Assembly (NCBI GenBank): GCA_030407005.1
Contig: JAUDYN010000006.1
Coordinates: forward strand, 1,798,001-1,862,000
DNA length: 64,000 nt
From: Desarmillaria ectypa
Taxonomy: Eukaryota > Basidiomycota > Agaricomycetes > Agaricales > Physalacriaceae
Direction: 5' to 3'
Shown one piece after another: positions 11,096 through 22,194 of this stretch. Below the pieces are notes generated by a model. It was not told the DNA's origin. It worked only from the letters and a program-made list of their open reading frames with translations, and searched no databases. Numbering within the stretch: the first letter of the stretch is position 1; the number at the start of each line of letters is the position of its first letter. The translations under genes were made by a program, and so were the position numbers.

Positions 11096-12442
11096 ATGGC
11101 AAGTGACAAAAGAATTAGAGAATGGTAATGAACACTAATCACACTAAACCTCTTACTACTCTACACTTAATCACTAATATTGAATTTGGGCAGTTTCAAG
11201 TACAATGGAAGCACTCTGCAGACTTTAATAATCAAGTACAATTGTCTTAAAAGACATTTTATTTGTTACTAGTGAGTTATACAAAGTACTACTTGTACTA
11301 GTGGAGTGGGTAAGACACAATTGGATAAGAGTGACTTGGTTTGAGCTACTGCACTCATTCTGACTGAAACTGCTTCAGACTGGTGGTGCTCTTGGCCCTA
11401 TACTGCTTCCTACAAGTGATAAACACTTGTCCAGTCGCACTCTTGGCTGACTAGTGGCGCTCTTGGCCTAAGAATAAACTATAACTCCTGAGAACTTTGC
11501 TTGAACTAACTTCAAAACACTCCAGACCTTTGCAGAACACAACAGTGACTCTAATGGACTTCAATTCAATGCAATTCTATGGGTGACTTAGCGACTATTA
11601 ATCACTTTGTTGAGGTTAAGCACAAAAGCCTTTAATTGGGGACACCAGTTACTACCAGTGAGAGCTCAACTGTGGGGATGGCTTGCCTGCTTTGCATGAG
11701 TGCCCATCCCACTACTTATATACTACTGAGGCAGAACTATAAATATCATCTGGGTATAGGGTATATTGGTAAGGATTTCTTGGCTAGTCACAAATAATGG
11801 TGAATAATCACACAATAGTCAGTCTAGTCTATTTTTTTTTCAAATATTCGGTCTAGAGACTCTACAGTTGGTCTTTCCGCACCCTTAGCACAACTACATG
11901 CCCTAGTAACACGGTTATATGAATATCCAGATATTGGTACCTGTAACAGCTATCCGATCATGATTGAGGGTGCAGTCTGGCTCCACTAGCATTGATCATA
12001 AGAGATCTATATTGAAATAGTTGGATCTGGGCTCAAGGTTAATCCATTCCTAATTTATTTCTAAGTCCTGTTTCAAGATTGCCATGTGACTAGTTATTCT
12101 GACTTAGGCATTTATGCCCAGTCTAGGCTGCTAGTGACAGAACTTGATGAGATCTGTGTACTCTGCTCCTGGTTTTTGTGTGCTAGTAGTATCCTTCATT
12201 TGCTAGTGGCTGTATTTCACTTAGTCCTGCTAGCATTTGAGTTACTAGTCTGGCCGGCTGGTAGATTTAACCCACTAATGGTGTTGCATCTAAGTCCTGG
12301 CTCTACTAGTTGCTTACTGCTTTTAACTATCAGCTTGAAGCCTCAGCTATAGTCCTCTATGTATCACTAGTATAGGATAGATGTGCAATAGTATTGTTAC
12401 AAAATCACAAAATCTAGGTGTGAATGTGTAGACGGCATATCA
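11096..12442. other. Unclassified 1.35-kb block with seven ACTAGT sites
   Basis: It is flanked by minus-strand gag of C and plus-strand integrase of D and matches neither. No coding frame convinces me; the 88-codon frame at 12086-12352 is hydrophobic without motifs. ACTAGT occurs at 11268, 11297, 11450, 12089, 12244, 12305 and 12366, and GCTCTTGGC-like units repeat near 11387, 11438 and 11457. A T9 run lies near 11831. I found no clear terminal repeats. It may be a fragment or LTR of another repeat family trapped by the deletion that removed the 5' ends of C and D. Both boundaries are approximate. Confidence 0.45.
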
Positions 12443-13857
12443 ATGTTGAGTCATACATCAAAGGATGTGAGACTTGTCAATGAACAAAGAGTGATACACA
12501 GGCCAAGGCTGCATCTCTTCATCCTAATGCCATTCCTGACACCCCATGGACTCACATTTCAGTCGACATGGTCACCAGACTTCTGGAGTCAGAAGGATTC
12601 GATGCTCTACTCATCATCGTAGACTGATTCTCAAAGAATATTATCCTCATACCCTGTAATGAGGAGTTATCCACTGAAGGATGGGCATTGATGCTTCGCA
12701 ATCATGTATATGTGAAACATGGCATGCCACAAGTGGTCATATTAGACTGAGGACCACAATTTGTCTCAGCATTCATGAAGGAACTCTATCAAATGCTGAA
12801 TATCACCCAGAATGCATCAACCACATATCATCCTCAGACGGATGGACAAATGGAGAGAGTCAACCAGGAAGTTGAAAAGTATCTCTGTATCTTTGTCAAT
12901 CACTGACAGATCGACTGGGTAGCATGGTTACCCCTCGCCAAATTTGCCCATAACAACTGAATTCATTTGGCCACAGGCAAAAGCCTGTTCATGGTCCTAT
13001 ATGGACAGAATCTCTGACTCATTCCCGAGTCAATACAAAAAACCAGCTTCACAAATCCGGCAGCTGTTGACTTCACAGAAATGATGGCCAAGATCCATAA
13101 GAAAGTACACAATGCCTTGGAAAAGGTAGTGGTGCAAATGAAGGTGCAATACAACAAATGAAAACAATCACCATGGGAATACCAGATGGGTGACAAGGTC
13201 TGGCTCAATACCACCAACCTCTATCTTCCATGACCCAAAAAGAAACTCGATGATAAAAGAATGGGACTGTTCGAGATTATTGAGAAGTCAGGCACAGCAG
13301 CATACAAGTTGAAGCTGCCACCCCACTGGAAGATTCATTCCTGGTTCAATGAGAAATTGTTAACACCTTATGTTGCACCCTCATTCCCAAACCAACAGCT
13401 ACTGCTGCCTCCTCCTCTGGATCTCATCGATGGTCAGGAAGAATATGAAATCAAAGAAGTCTTGGACTCACACATCAGGAAGGTATGATCTAAGAGAGGA
13501 CAACCATCTAGAGAAGTCACAGACTATCTAGTCAAGTGGAAAGGATGGACCTGTGAACACAACTTATGGGTTTGAGAAAACGAGATGACAAATGCATTGG
13601 AAGTGATCCAAGAGTACAAGGCCAATGTAAACCATGCCCTATACACTCCAAAAATCGTAATCAAGGACAAAACAGTGGTCAAGATCTTAGACCATGAATA
13701 TTCGGAACATGGCAATGTAGCCTACCTCGCCAAATGAAAAGATAGATACACCAAGTGGATCATCAATCCAGATGAGAACTTATAGAAAAAGTTGATTGAC
13801 CAGTACTGGATCAGTCAAATCATGACACAATTTGACACCCCAGAAGAAGAACCTTAG
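12443..13857 (+). pseudogene. Integrase-chromodomain remnant of element D
   Basis: Recognisable pieces are GCETCQ (about 12466), HISVDMVT (catalytic Asp, about 12560), ILD-stop-GPQF around the second Asp (about 12745), TDGQMERVNQE with the catalytic Glu (about 12840) and KWKGW of the chromodomain (about 13538). The GPY/F region is at 13261 (GLFEIIEKSG). The last frame stops at TAG 13855-13857. Interspersed TGA and a few TAA codons break it. The best open piece, 13261-13488, spans GPY/F to the start of the chromodomain (EEYEIKEVLDSH). Confidence 0.83.
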
Positions 13858-13889
13858 CAGTTGAGATGACTGCTTTAACAAGGGGGTAA

Positions 13890-14308
13890 TGTTATGATTT
13901 TTTCATTATCTTATCTTATCCAAGTCATCAACATGACTCAGCCATCTAATCGCACATCGTTTCTGACTCGTATCCAAGTACTCACTGACAGTCACCCTCA
14001 TTCTCACCATCTGTCACCCCAGACACTTTCTATTGGATGCATGATCCTTCTGGGCTATCCTACTTCAACACCGTTCAAGCATGGACTCAAATGTTTCATC
14101 TAAATATATTACTGTACTTACAGTATATAAACAGAGTAAACTACACTGTTGTACTCTATCTTTTGACTAAATTTAATTCATATACTTCTTACTCACACTA
14201 CACTAAAGGCCCAGCCTAAACCTCTCAATTGGGTAACTGTTCAAACATGTAACAGCCTAGAGTGGTCAGCTGACACCCCAAGTCACATGCCTAAGACAGG
14301 CTCTAACA
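13890..14308 (+). repeat. 3' LTR of element D
   Basis: It runs from TGTTATGATTTTTTC to CTCTAACA, 419 bp, preceded by AACAAGGGGGTAA. Its RNA-start 13-mer is ATCTTTTGACTAA (about 14158), so it belongs to the same primer version as B and L. Confidence 0.87.
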
Positions 14309-15377
14309 ACTATTAGATGGCAAGTTGGGCAAAGATTGTGGCTGTTGAGCTGGGGTATCTGGAGGATAGTTTGGGTAATCAATATATTGGGGTTGGGTGT
14401 ATCCCAGTCCCCCATAGTAGCTTGTTCCATATGTAAATCCATTAAAGTTGGGCTTCCTACCCCTCCTCCAGTTATTGGTTGATCTCCAATTAACCAAGTC
14501 ACTAAAGGGTGTGACCCAACTCCTGTCATTTCTCCATCATTTGGGGCCATAGCCTGGGTACCAAGTCCCCTGCAATAGGAGGGTATAATTCTCTATACTA
14601 ATTAGTATATATTCAGACATAAATGGTAGTGCCTGGTTTTAGTTCCCATATGGAGTCACCCCTGTTGAGGGCCAACCACTCATCCATGTTGGGCCTGGGT
14701 TCAGGCCAGTCCATTCGGCTCTCAATGTTGGCCCACCAAAGATCTCAGGCAGTGGCCCTAAAGGGGCTGAGTTGGGTTCTGTCAATCTCAGTGAGTTTGG
14801 GCCAGTTGTAGTCAGCCCCATCAGCATTGAAGAGGCTGTTGGGAGCAATGGGAGTGGTTGTGGTCATAGCATCAAGCTCATCATTGAAGTTGTCAGAGAG
14901 CTCAATGACTGGGAGGGAGGAGGAGGACTTTGTTCTAGGCCAGGAGCCTCTTTTCTGGATGTTATGGCCTCAGGGGCCATAGGGATGGTTTTGATCCATT
15001 CCTGGATTGTCAGGGTGTCATGCCCCAAAATAGAGGCAAGACAGGGTTGGAGAATAGAGACAGGAACATTGGGAATATGCAGGCAGGGGATCCTCAAACA
15101 TAGCCCATATATCCCTTGCATATTCCTAGATGGTGGTGAGGGTGGGTCATTCTATCTGGATGTTGAAGGGCTCTGGGTTTGTGGTCCTGCCATGCATTGT
15201 GAACTTCTTGGAGGAGAAGGTGTCTGTGAATTGGACCCAGAGGCAGGAAAGTAGTTCTTCTTCTCCTGTTGCCAGCCTGGTGGGGGAAGGCCTCCTGAGA
15301 AGGCTATGTTGAGGGTGTTGAGGTGGACAGGGTGGTGGTTGAGAACAGTGGGATCACTGTTCTTGGTGAAGGAGGGT
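14309..15377 (-). pseudogene. Gag N-terminal part of element B
   Basis: Read leftward from the mini-ORF, it matches the N-terminal half of the other gags: FSGGLPPPGW (where J has FPGGYPPQDG), an acidic proline-rich stretch, MDEWLALNRGD (14687) and then, in the +1 frame, TSYYGGLGYTQPQY (14303-14497). It is cut at 14309 by the LTR of D. The codon that is ATG at the likely gag start in J and H is ATA here. Confidence 0.8.
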
Positions 15378-15494
15378 TCATACTTCTTCTTTATATGTTA
15401 GTAAAAATAGGGCAGTAAAGATTATAAGGAGGGCAGTGCCACCAATTGCGATGCTGAGTGGAATTGTTCACTTGTTTTCATTTTCTTTGGGCAT
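15378..15494 (-). pseudogene. Membrane mini-ORF of element B (38 codons, one internal stop)
   Basis: On the minus strand it starts MPKENENK, has a TGA at codon 9, then a hydrophobic segment (SIAIGGTALLIIFTALFLL) followed by TYKEEV and a stop. Start, hydrophobic core and charged end match the mini-ORFs of F, G, H, J and L. In J the corresponding region has no stop. The function is unknown; the product would be a single-pass membrane peptide. Confidence 0.6.
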
Positions 15495-15538
15495 ATGATT
15501 GCTACTTTTATAGCTAGTGTAGAAGGAGCAGGTAGTAT

Positions 15539-15551
15539 ATCTTTTGACTAA
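15539..15551 (-). promoter_or_regulatory. Self-primer binding site of element B
   Basis: The minus-strand sequence TTAGTCAAAAGAT abuts the LTR. Its reverse complement, ATCTTTTGACTAA, occurs inside the LTR itself (15686-15698), about where the RNA should start. No tRNA 3' end is needed to explain it. Confidence 0.75.
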
Positions 15552-15946
15552 TATTATGACCTAGTCTAACACATGATCTTGGGACTATGCATCACTCTTG
15601 GCCTGTCTCACATTCAGACAATCACCTGTAATAAGAGTATGGCTTGGTCTTTGGATATGTGTAGAAGATGATATATAGGTTGAATTTAGTCAAAAGATAG
15701 AGAGTAAGTACAAAACTATTCTCCTTTTTATATGGAAAATACTAGGTTATTAATAGATGAAACACCAATGTCCATGCATCAAATGTTGGGAGTCATGCAA
15801 CCATAAGCCAACTATGGTGAAGCTATTAGGAATAGATAGAATGTGAGAGGTTTGATAGGATTGAATACTAGTGTTTTGGTCAATATGTTGATGATATATA
15901 AGTGATATAACATAGGACATGATAAGATAATGGAAAAATCATAACA
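15552..15946 (-). repeat. 5' LTR of element B
   Basis: It is 395 bp, the same length as 1444-1838, and shares its distinctive stretches (AGAGAGTAAGTACAAAACT, TTGATGATrpATAAGTGATAT-like). The terminal CA has mutated to TA at the primer side. Confidence 0.87.
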
Positions 15947-16723
15947 ACCATGGCACAAGTTCACAGAGAGGTTCATGATGCATTAACCAAGGTAGCTACT
16001 CAAATGAAAGAGCAATATGACAAAAAAAAACAAATGGCACAGGAATATACAGTCAGCAATAAGGTTTGGTTGGACACCACCAATCTTCATCTTCCATGAC
16101 CAAAGAAGAAACTAGACAACAAGCAAATGGGCCCATTTGAAATACTCAAAAAGGCTGGAGCATCAGCCTACAAACTACAATTGCCATCACATTAGAAAAT
16201 CCATCTATGATTCAATGAAAAACTACTCACACCATTTATTGCACCAGCATTCCCCAACTAACAGCTACCACCACCCTCTCTCCCTGATCTTATTGATGAT
16301 CAGGAAGAATATGAAGTAGAAGAAGTCTTGGACTCAAGAATATGTTGAGTACAGACAAAGAAAGGCCAACAGTCAAAAGAAGTCACAGACTACCTTATTA
16401 AATGGAAAGGATGGACCTGAGAACACAATTCATGGGTCAGAGAAAGTGAGATGATGAACACACAAGAAGAAATCACCAACTATGAAAGGAACATCAACCA
16501 AGGCATATACATTGCCAAAATTGTAACACAAGAAAAGATGATGGCATCCATTCTTGACCATGAATACTTGGAGAATGGTGATATTGCATATCTTACCAAA
16601 TGAAAAGATGGACTTCAAAAATGGATAATCAACCCAGATATTGAACAATGAAAAATGTTGATCAACTAGTACTGGATTGATCAAGTGCAATCACAATATG
16701 ACACCCCCAAGGAAGAACCTTAG
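15947..16723 (+). pseudogene. Integrase C-terminus and chromodomain of element E
   Basis: It begins in the integrase tail (MAQVHREVHDALTKVATQM). GPY/F follows (MGPFEILKKAGASAYK, about 16128), then a proline-rich spacer and a chromodomain (EEYEVEEVLDSR to TDYLIKWKGWT, about 16300-16420), ending at TAG 16721-16723. Several TGA codons interrupt it. Confidence 0.82.
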
Positions 16724-17115
16724 CAGTCAGGATGACTGCTTTAACAAGAGGGTAATGTTATAATTTTTCCACTTTCTTATCTTATCCCACATCTAATCAC
16801 TATTATTCATCACTGCTACCATGCTGTCACTTTATTCTTAGATACCTCACAATGACCAACCTGTAACACACAACAATACTTGTTTCACATATGGATACCT
16901 CACAGACTGATCTATAGTTAGTTCACACATTACCATATATAAGTAGCATAGTATTCACTGTATGTTCCTTATCTTTTGACTAAAGTTTAATTCATATCAC
17001 ATTTTCTCCATCTGACCCCAAGACCATAGCTGTAATCTGCTGGGTGATTGTCCAAACATGAGACAGCCCATAGGACTATGCATATCTGAAGGTAACATGG
17101 AACATGATCCTAACA
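16724..17115 (+). repeat. Hairpin, polypurine tract and 3' LTR of element E
   Basis: A perfect GCAGTCA-GGA-TGACTGC hairpin follows the pol stop, then AACAAGAGGGTAA, then the LTR at 16756-17115 (TGTTATAATTTTTCC to TCCTAACA, 360 bp). Its RNA-start 13-mer is ATCTTTTGACTAA. The right flank is GCAGA; the left flank is lost, so no duplication can be checked. Confidence 0.85.
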
Positions 17116-18441
17116 GCAGATCTGATATTCACTCTGGAGAAGAACATCCCAGTCTACCACACCACTTTCACAAACCAATCCTCTGATGAATTTCTGCCAA
17201 GAATGGAATCTATTTGAATCTCAACCAAGTCAAGAGTGGAATGACTCACCACTATAGAGGAATATATGAGGGATATACAGACTAGATTTCAATTCCCAAC
17301 TGACCTTCCCCCCCTCCCCCCCCCCCCCCCTCTATGTGCTCACATGCCCAGTGCATGCATGGATATGACACTCAGATGATGCCAGGATGATGATACCCTA
17401 TTCCTGTAGTCCCTATGGTCTCTGGGCAACTAGAGGAACTCAATTCTGAGGCCAGGAATGAATTCTCTGGCCAACCAATGAAGAGGAGAGCAACTCCAGC
17501 TTCTCCCTCCCCTTCATCAAACTTCCCAATAACCCCATCCACCCACCCACTCCCCAAAACCCCAATGACTATGACTACAAGTGGCCTAAGCTTGCCAACA
17601 TCAATCGAGCCATCCTTGGTTCATTCTGAAGCAAAGCCTGGGAATTCCATCAAGCTGATATTGAAGCCAAAACCCTGTGGCCAGGCATTCATCCTGACAT
17701 GGATGAGTACCTTGCCCTCAATAGAGGGGACCCAGTTCAAGGCTTCAGTGCCAGAACCAATATATGCACTAGAATACAGGCCAGCAGAACCCATAACCTA
17801 TACCCTCATCTGCAGGAGATAAAGTACCTGAGTTATATCCAAGGACAGATGAGGAGCAGTGGAAGTTGGAGTGCACTCTTCAGATTCTGGCCCAAAGAGA
17901 AAGAGATCAGCCAGACCTTGATGGCTGAATTTGATAGTTTACATACAATGCAGGTTTCTATGCTGGGCTGGAACAATTCCAGCCCCAATATATTCACTCT
18001 GTTTTCCCATATGATTATCTCCCAGACACTCTCCAAGGCCAACCATGACCCCTTCCTGATTCACCATCACTCATAGCTGATATAATCATGTTGCCACCCT
18101 TGCCTGATGTCTTTTGTTGGCAGGAATCAACTAGCCAAATCTACCAATAGGACTTCTATTTCCATCAAGAAAAAAGTCTTCTATTCATGGGAGCTGAGGA
18201 AGACTCCAGCACTAGTACAGCACCACCAGAACCACCTCAGCTAACCAAAGAAGAATGACTTCTACAAGCAAGAGAAGACCTGGTCCAAAAGGACCTATGA
18301 ATTAAGGAGCTGTGATGAGAGCTCACTGCAGCTGAGGAATTATGGGATGGACATGCCAAATTTTAGTAGTTCCTCATAAAAGAAAAACAACTAGAATATG
18401 GAAGGGCCTGGAATCCACCCATGAACCCATCTTCCCAATCT
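17116..18441 (+). pseudogene. Gag of element A, first part
   Basis: It starts near the gag N-terminus (homologous to 46551-46700 of F). It passes a proline tract (C15 at 17316-17330), the MDEYLALNRGD motif (17699) and a helical charged stretch, and is interrupted at the position corresponding to PPRGYPGP in J. The protein-level order matches J but at least one small indel shifts the frame near 17810. It resumes at 47353 after F. Confidence 0.75.
18437..18441. repeat. Target-site duplication of element F, left copy (AATCT)
   Basis: AATCT precedes the LTR at 18442 and recurs at 47353-47357 after the other LTR. The gag text of A is continuous across the two. Confidence 0.85.
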
Positions 18442-18803
18442 TGTTAGGACCTCATTCTCACATGATCTTGAGATCAGATGCAACTCTTGGGCTGTCTCAT
18501 GTTCAGACAATCACCCATGGTAAGAGCACAGCATGGATCTTCAGAAGAGTGTAGAAGAGTATATTATTAAAGTTTAGTTGGAAGATGCAGAACATACATG
18601 GAAACTACATTACTTATATACTAAAATATAGTGTGTGTGTATGTTTGTGTGTGAACCATGTGTTGTCCATCAGATGATAGAAAGAGGGTTGTACAGGGTG
18701 ACAGCATGAGTGAATCGATGGATTTATTGATGGATGAGCAATGTAGAATGACAAAGGATGATAAGATATTGGATTAGATAGGAAAAATGGAAAAATCATA
18801 ATA
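18442..18803 (-). repeat. 3' LTR of element F
   Basis: It is 362 bp and the terminal CA has mutated to TA on the internal side (CATAATA). The RNA-start 13-mer on the minus strand is ATCTTCCAACTAA, a version unique to F. Confidence 0.88.
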
Positions 18804-18835
18804 TTACCCTCTTATTAAAGCAGTCATCCCGACTG

Positions 18836-21525
18836 CTAAGGCTCTTCTTGTGGGGTTTTGAGTTGTGTTTTGATCTGATCGATCCAGTATTGGTTGATCA
18901 TTGTTTTCCATTGACTTGGATCTGGGTTAATGATCCACTTTCTAAGTCCATCCTTTCATTGGGCAAGATATGTGACATCATCATTATTGGAGTACTTGTG
19001 ATCAAGTATATTGGTCACCCTTTTTTCATTGGTTATGATTTTAGTAGAGTATAGAGTTTGGTTAATATTTTTCTCATACTCTGTGATTGCTTCCTGGGCA
19101 TTATCTATCTCAGTGTCTCAGACCCAGGAATTGTGTTCTTGAGTCCATCCTTTCCACTTTACAAAGTAGTCAATAACTTCCTTTGATGGTTGTCCTCTTT
19201 TTCCTCATACATGATGGGTTTGGAAGTCTAATACTTCTTCAATCTCATATTCTTCTTGTCTATCCACAAGGTCTGGAGGTGGCAGTGGTGGTTGTTGATG
19301 ATTTGGAAATGTGGAGAGAATATATGGGGTCAACAGTTTCTTATTGAACCAGGGATGGATTTTCCAATGCAGTGGTAGTTTCAGCTTGTAGGCTGAGATG
19401 CCAGTTTTTTTGAGGATTATGAATAGTCCTATTCATTTATTGTTGAGTTTCTTCTTTGGACATGGAAGATGAAGATTAATGGTGTCAAGCCAAACTTTAT
19501 TGCCGACTTGGTATTCTCATGCCATTTGCTTCCCTTTATCATACTGGTGTTTCATTTGTGTCACTGCTTTTTCTAATGCATCATGCACCTCCTTGTGTAC
19601 TTTGGCCATTGTTTCAGTAAACTCTATGGCTGCAGGATTGGCAAATGGAGTTGTTGGACTGGAGTCTGGGAGTATCCTTGGATTTCATCCATACAGAGTC
19701 ATGAATGGACTTTTGCCTATGGTGGAGTGGATTCGATTGTTATGAGTGAACTCAGCCAATGATAGCCATTCATTCCAATCTGTTTGTCAATGGTTTATGA
19801 ATATTCAGAGATATTTTTCAATCTCTTGATTGACTCATTCCATTTGTCCATCTGTCTGAGGATGATAGGCTGTGGATGCATTTTGAGTGATATTTAGCAT
19901 CCAATATAGCTCTTTCATGAAGATGGAGATGAATTGCAGTCCCCAATCTGAGATAACAACTTGGGGCATTCCATGTTTCATGTATACATGGTCCCAGAGA
20001 ATTTGGGCTCACCCTTCTGCCAAGAGTTCTTCATGACAGGCAACTGGTATGATTGCCTTAGAGAATCAGTCTATAATGATTAATAATGCATCATAACTAT
20101 CTGACTCTGGAAGTCCAGTTATCATGTTGACTGAAATGTGTGTCCAAGGGGATGTGGGAATAGCATTGGAATGGAGTGGGATAGCTTTAGCTTGGGTGTT
20201 GCTTTTTGTTTGTTGATAAGTTTCACAACCTTTGATGTATATCTCAATGTCCTTTTGAAGCTTTGGCCACCAATATTCTCTGAGTATTAACTCAGCAGTT
20301 TTTGCTATTCCTGGGTGTCTGGCCATAATATGATCATAGTACTGAGAGATGATCTCTCCCTGGAGATCTTGACTTTGAGGAACATATATACATCCATCAT
20401 AGTATAGGATACCATCAGTCTGTGTGATCCCTCTTTCATGATTAAGAGATTTGGCTATGCCTTGGTCCCATTGCTCTTTGTGTTGAGTGACATCTTTTAT
20501 ATGTTTGATTTGTTCATTTGTTGTGGGAAGGATGAGAGCATGAAAATGCTCTGGGGTAAGGACTGTTATATCATGGTTGTCCTCTTTTTCTTGGTCATGG
20601 TTGTCATGTCAACTGAGTAGGTCAGCCTTTTTGTTTGTGACTCCTGCCTTGTGTTAGAGAGTAAAATGATACTCTGCCAGCTCCATGATCCATTGAGCTT
20701 GTCACCGGTTCAGTTTCTGTGGTTTTTGGAAGTACTGGAGGTTCTGATGATTTATCCAGATTTCTATTTCTTATTTTGCACCCATCAGGTAGTGATACCA
20801 TTCTTCTAATGTGATCATTATTGCCAGCAACTCTTTATCATAGATTTTGTAGTTGTATTCCATGGCAGTTAATGCTTTGGACATGAAGGTGACTGGCCTC
20901 CATTTCCCATTTTGTTCCTGGCTTAGGACAGTGCCAATGGCTCCATCACTGGAGTCTGCCTCTACTCAGAATTTTCCTTTGTCAGAAGAAATTGTCAAAA
21001 TGATGTTGGTTGTCATTTGGAATTTGAGTTGAGCAAATGCTTGTTCCTGTTCTGCTCCCCAACTCCATTCTGCTTTTTCTGTTAGCTGCATAAGAGGTTG
21101 AATGATTTTTGAATAATTGCAGATAAATTTTCCATAAAAATTCATGAATCCAAAAAATGATTGGAGTTCCTTTTTCTTGGTTGGAGTTGGCCATTCTGCA
21201 ATTCCTACTACTTCGACTGAGTCCATACAAATGGTGTCTTTACTAAGGATGACTCCTAGGTATTTGGTTTTGAGTACTTCAAACTCACATTTCTCCATCT
21301 TGAGAAACAGCTTGTTTTCTCATAGATGTTGGAGGACTTGTCATACTGCATATCAATGCTCATCTAGCCCCTTGGTGAAGATGAGAATATTATCAAAATA
21401 TATAGTTACTTTTCCTCCAGCTATCAGGTCTTTGAATATGTCATTCATCATCCACTGGAAAGTGGCTGGTGAATCTGTAAGACCAAAGAACATTACTGTA
21501 GGTTCAAAGAGTTCCTGGTTAGTTC
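18836..21525 (-). pseudogene. Pol C-terminal two-thirds of element F
   Basis: From right to left: RT from RTNQELFEP onward, with YFDN at 21389-21400 in place of YxDD; the RT/connection region (20966-21298, AEWPTPTKKKELQSFFGF); RNase H (about 20700-20960); integrase (20066-20326: ARHPGIAKTAELILREYWWPK, GCETYQQ with the second zinc Cys changed to Tyr, and HISVNMITGL with catalytic Asp changed to Asn); GPY/F; chromodomain; TAG at 18836-18838. It is cut at 21525 by the LTR of G. Confidence 0.85.
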
Positions 21526-21950
21526 TGTTATGATTTTTCCATTATCTTATCTTATCCAAGTCATATCCATAACTCATCCATCTAATCAAACCACCATCTT
21601 CACTTTGTATTGACACTCTCACCAAATACCACCCTAGTTCACACAATATGTCACCCTCATTCTCTCCCATTGGATTATGATCCATCTGACTCCCACCATC
21701 CTCTTATGAACTGTACTGTCTCCTCATAGACCAGATCATTTCATCTATTAATATACACTATACTTACAGTATATAAGTAGAGTAAACTTCACCATTGTAC
21801 TCTATCTTTCAACTAAATTACACTCATATACTTTCTACTCACACACCAAAGACCTAGCCCAAGTCTTATAACGAGTGACTGCCCAAATGTGAAGCAGCTC
21901 AGAGACCAAAGCTTATATCCCAATCCATGTGATAAGACAAGAATGTAACA
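21526..21950 (+). repeat. 5' LTR of element G
   Basis: It runs from TGTTATGATTTTTCC to GAATGTAACA, 425 bp. It contains overlapping CTTATC motifs in U3 and a TATA box. Confidence 0.9.
21770..21816 (+). promoter_or_regulatory. TATA box and predicted RNA start in the G LTR
   Basis: TATATAAG at 21770-21777 lies 34 bp upstream of ATCTTTCAACTAA (21804-21816). That 13-mer is the complement of the primer site at 21951-21963. If self-priming is right, the transcript should begin at about 21804. The spacing is the same in J. Confidence 0.6.
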
Positions 21951-21963
21951 TTAGTTGAAAGAT
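21951..21963 (+). promoter_or_regulatory. Self-primer binding site of element G
   Basis: TTAGTTGAAAGAT starts at the first base after the LTR and is the perfect complement of LTR 21804-21816. Confidence 0.78.
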
Positions 21964-22004
21964 ATACCTTCCACTCCTTCTATGCTAGCTATGAAGTAGC
22001 ATCC

Positions 22005-22148
22005 ATGACCAACAACAACCAGAATAATCAATGAACAATCACCATCAGCACTGCCATTGGAGGCACCACCCTTTTAATATTTTTTACTGCTCTTCTCATA
22101 TTAATATATGAAAAAGAAGCATGCAGACTTTTTCACCACGAAAGATGA
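22005..22148 (+). pseudogene. Membrane mini-ORF of element G (47 codons, one internal stop)
   Basis: It begins MTNNNQNNQ, has TGA at codon 10, then TISTAIGGTTLLIFF, TALLILIY and EKEAC, and ends in TGA at 22146-22148. The hydrophobic stretch is about 20 residues followed by charged residues, suggesting one membrane pass. The stop overlaps a downstream ATG (ATGA), but that frame is not the gag frame. It is homologous to the intact ORF at 32330-32485. Confidence 0.6.
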
Positions 22149-22194
22149 CCCCAACCCCCAACGATCCCTCCCCACCCACTCTGACACCCCAACA

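Larger units (their letters stand above)
12443..14308 (+). mobile_element. Element D: 5'-truncated plus-strand chromovirus
   Basis: Only the 3' portion remains: integrase from just before its zinc-binding cysteines, the chromodomain and a complete 419-bp LTR. The right flank (14309) is gag of B read on the other strand, so D had inserted into B gag. Everything upstream is replaced by the unclassified block. Confidence 0.82.
1444..15946 (-). mobile_element. Element B: minus-strand chromovirus, interrupted and probably recombinant
   Basis: Two minus-oriented LTRs of exactly 395 bp bound it (1444-1838 and 15552-15946) and resemble each other closely. Internal parts read on the minus strand are gag N-terminus (14309-15377), mini-ORF (15378-15494) and primer site (15539-15551) at the right, and the pol C-terminus (1871-3665) at the left. 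RT, protease and the rest of gag are missing. The flanks do not match: ATATG and LTR sequence of A on the left, ACCAT and integrase sequence of E on the right. A single clean insertion would give matching 5-bp repeats and the same host on both sides. The simplest reading is recombination between two insertions of one family. Confidence 0.7.
15947..17115 (+). mobile_element. Element E: 3' remnant of a plus-strand chromovirus
   Basis: It keeps only the end of integrase, the chromodomain and a 360-bp LTR. Its left side is cut by the LTR of B. Its right flank is gag of A in the same orientation. Confidence 0.8.

Noticed and set aside
12086..12352. Hydrophobic 88-codon frame as a membrane protein gene
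   Set aside because: There are no homologues among the elements, its composition follows T-rich DNA, and it lies in the orphan repeat block.
18625..18660. GT-rich microsatellite as a separate feature
   Set aside because: It is short and present in both LTRs of F, so it is part of that LTR.
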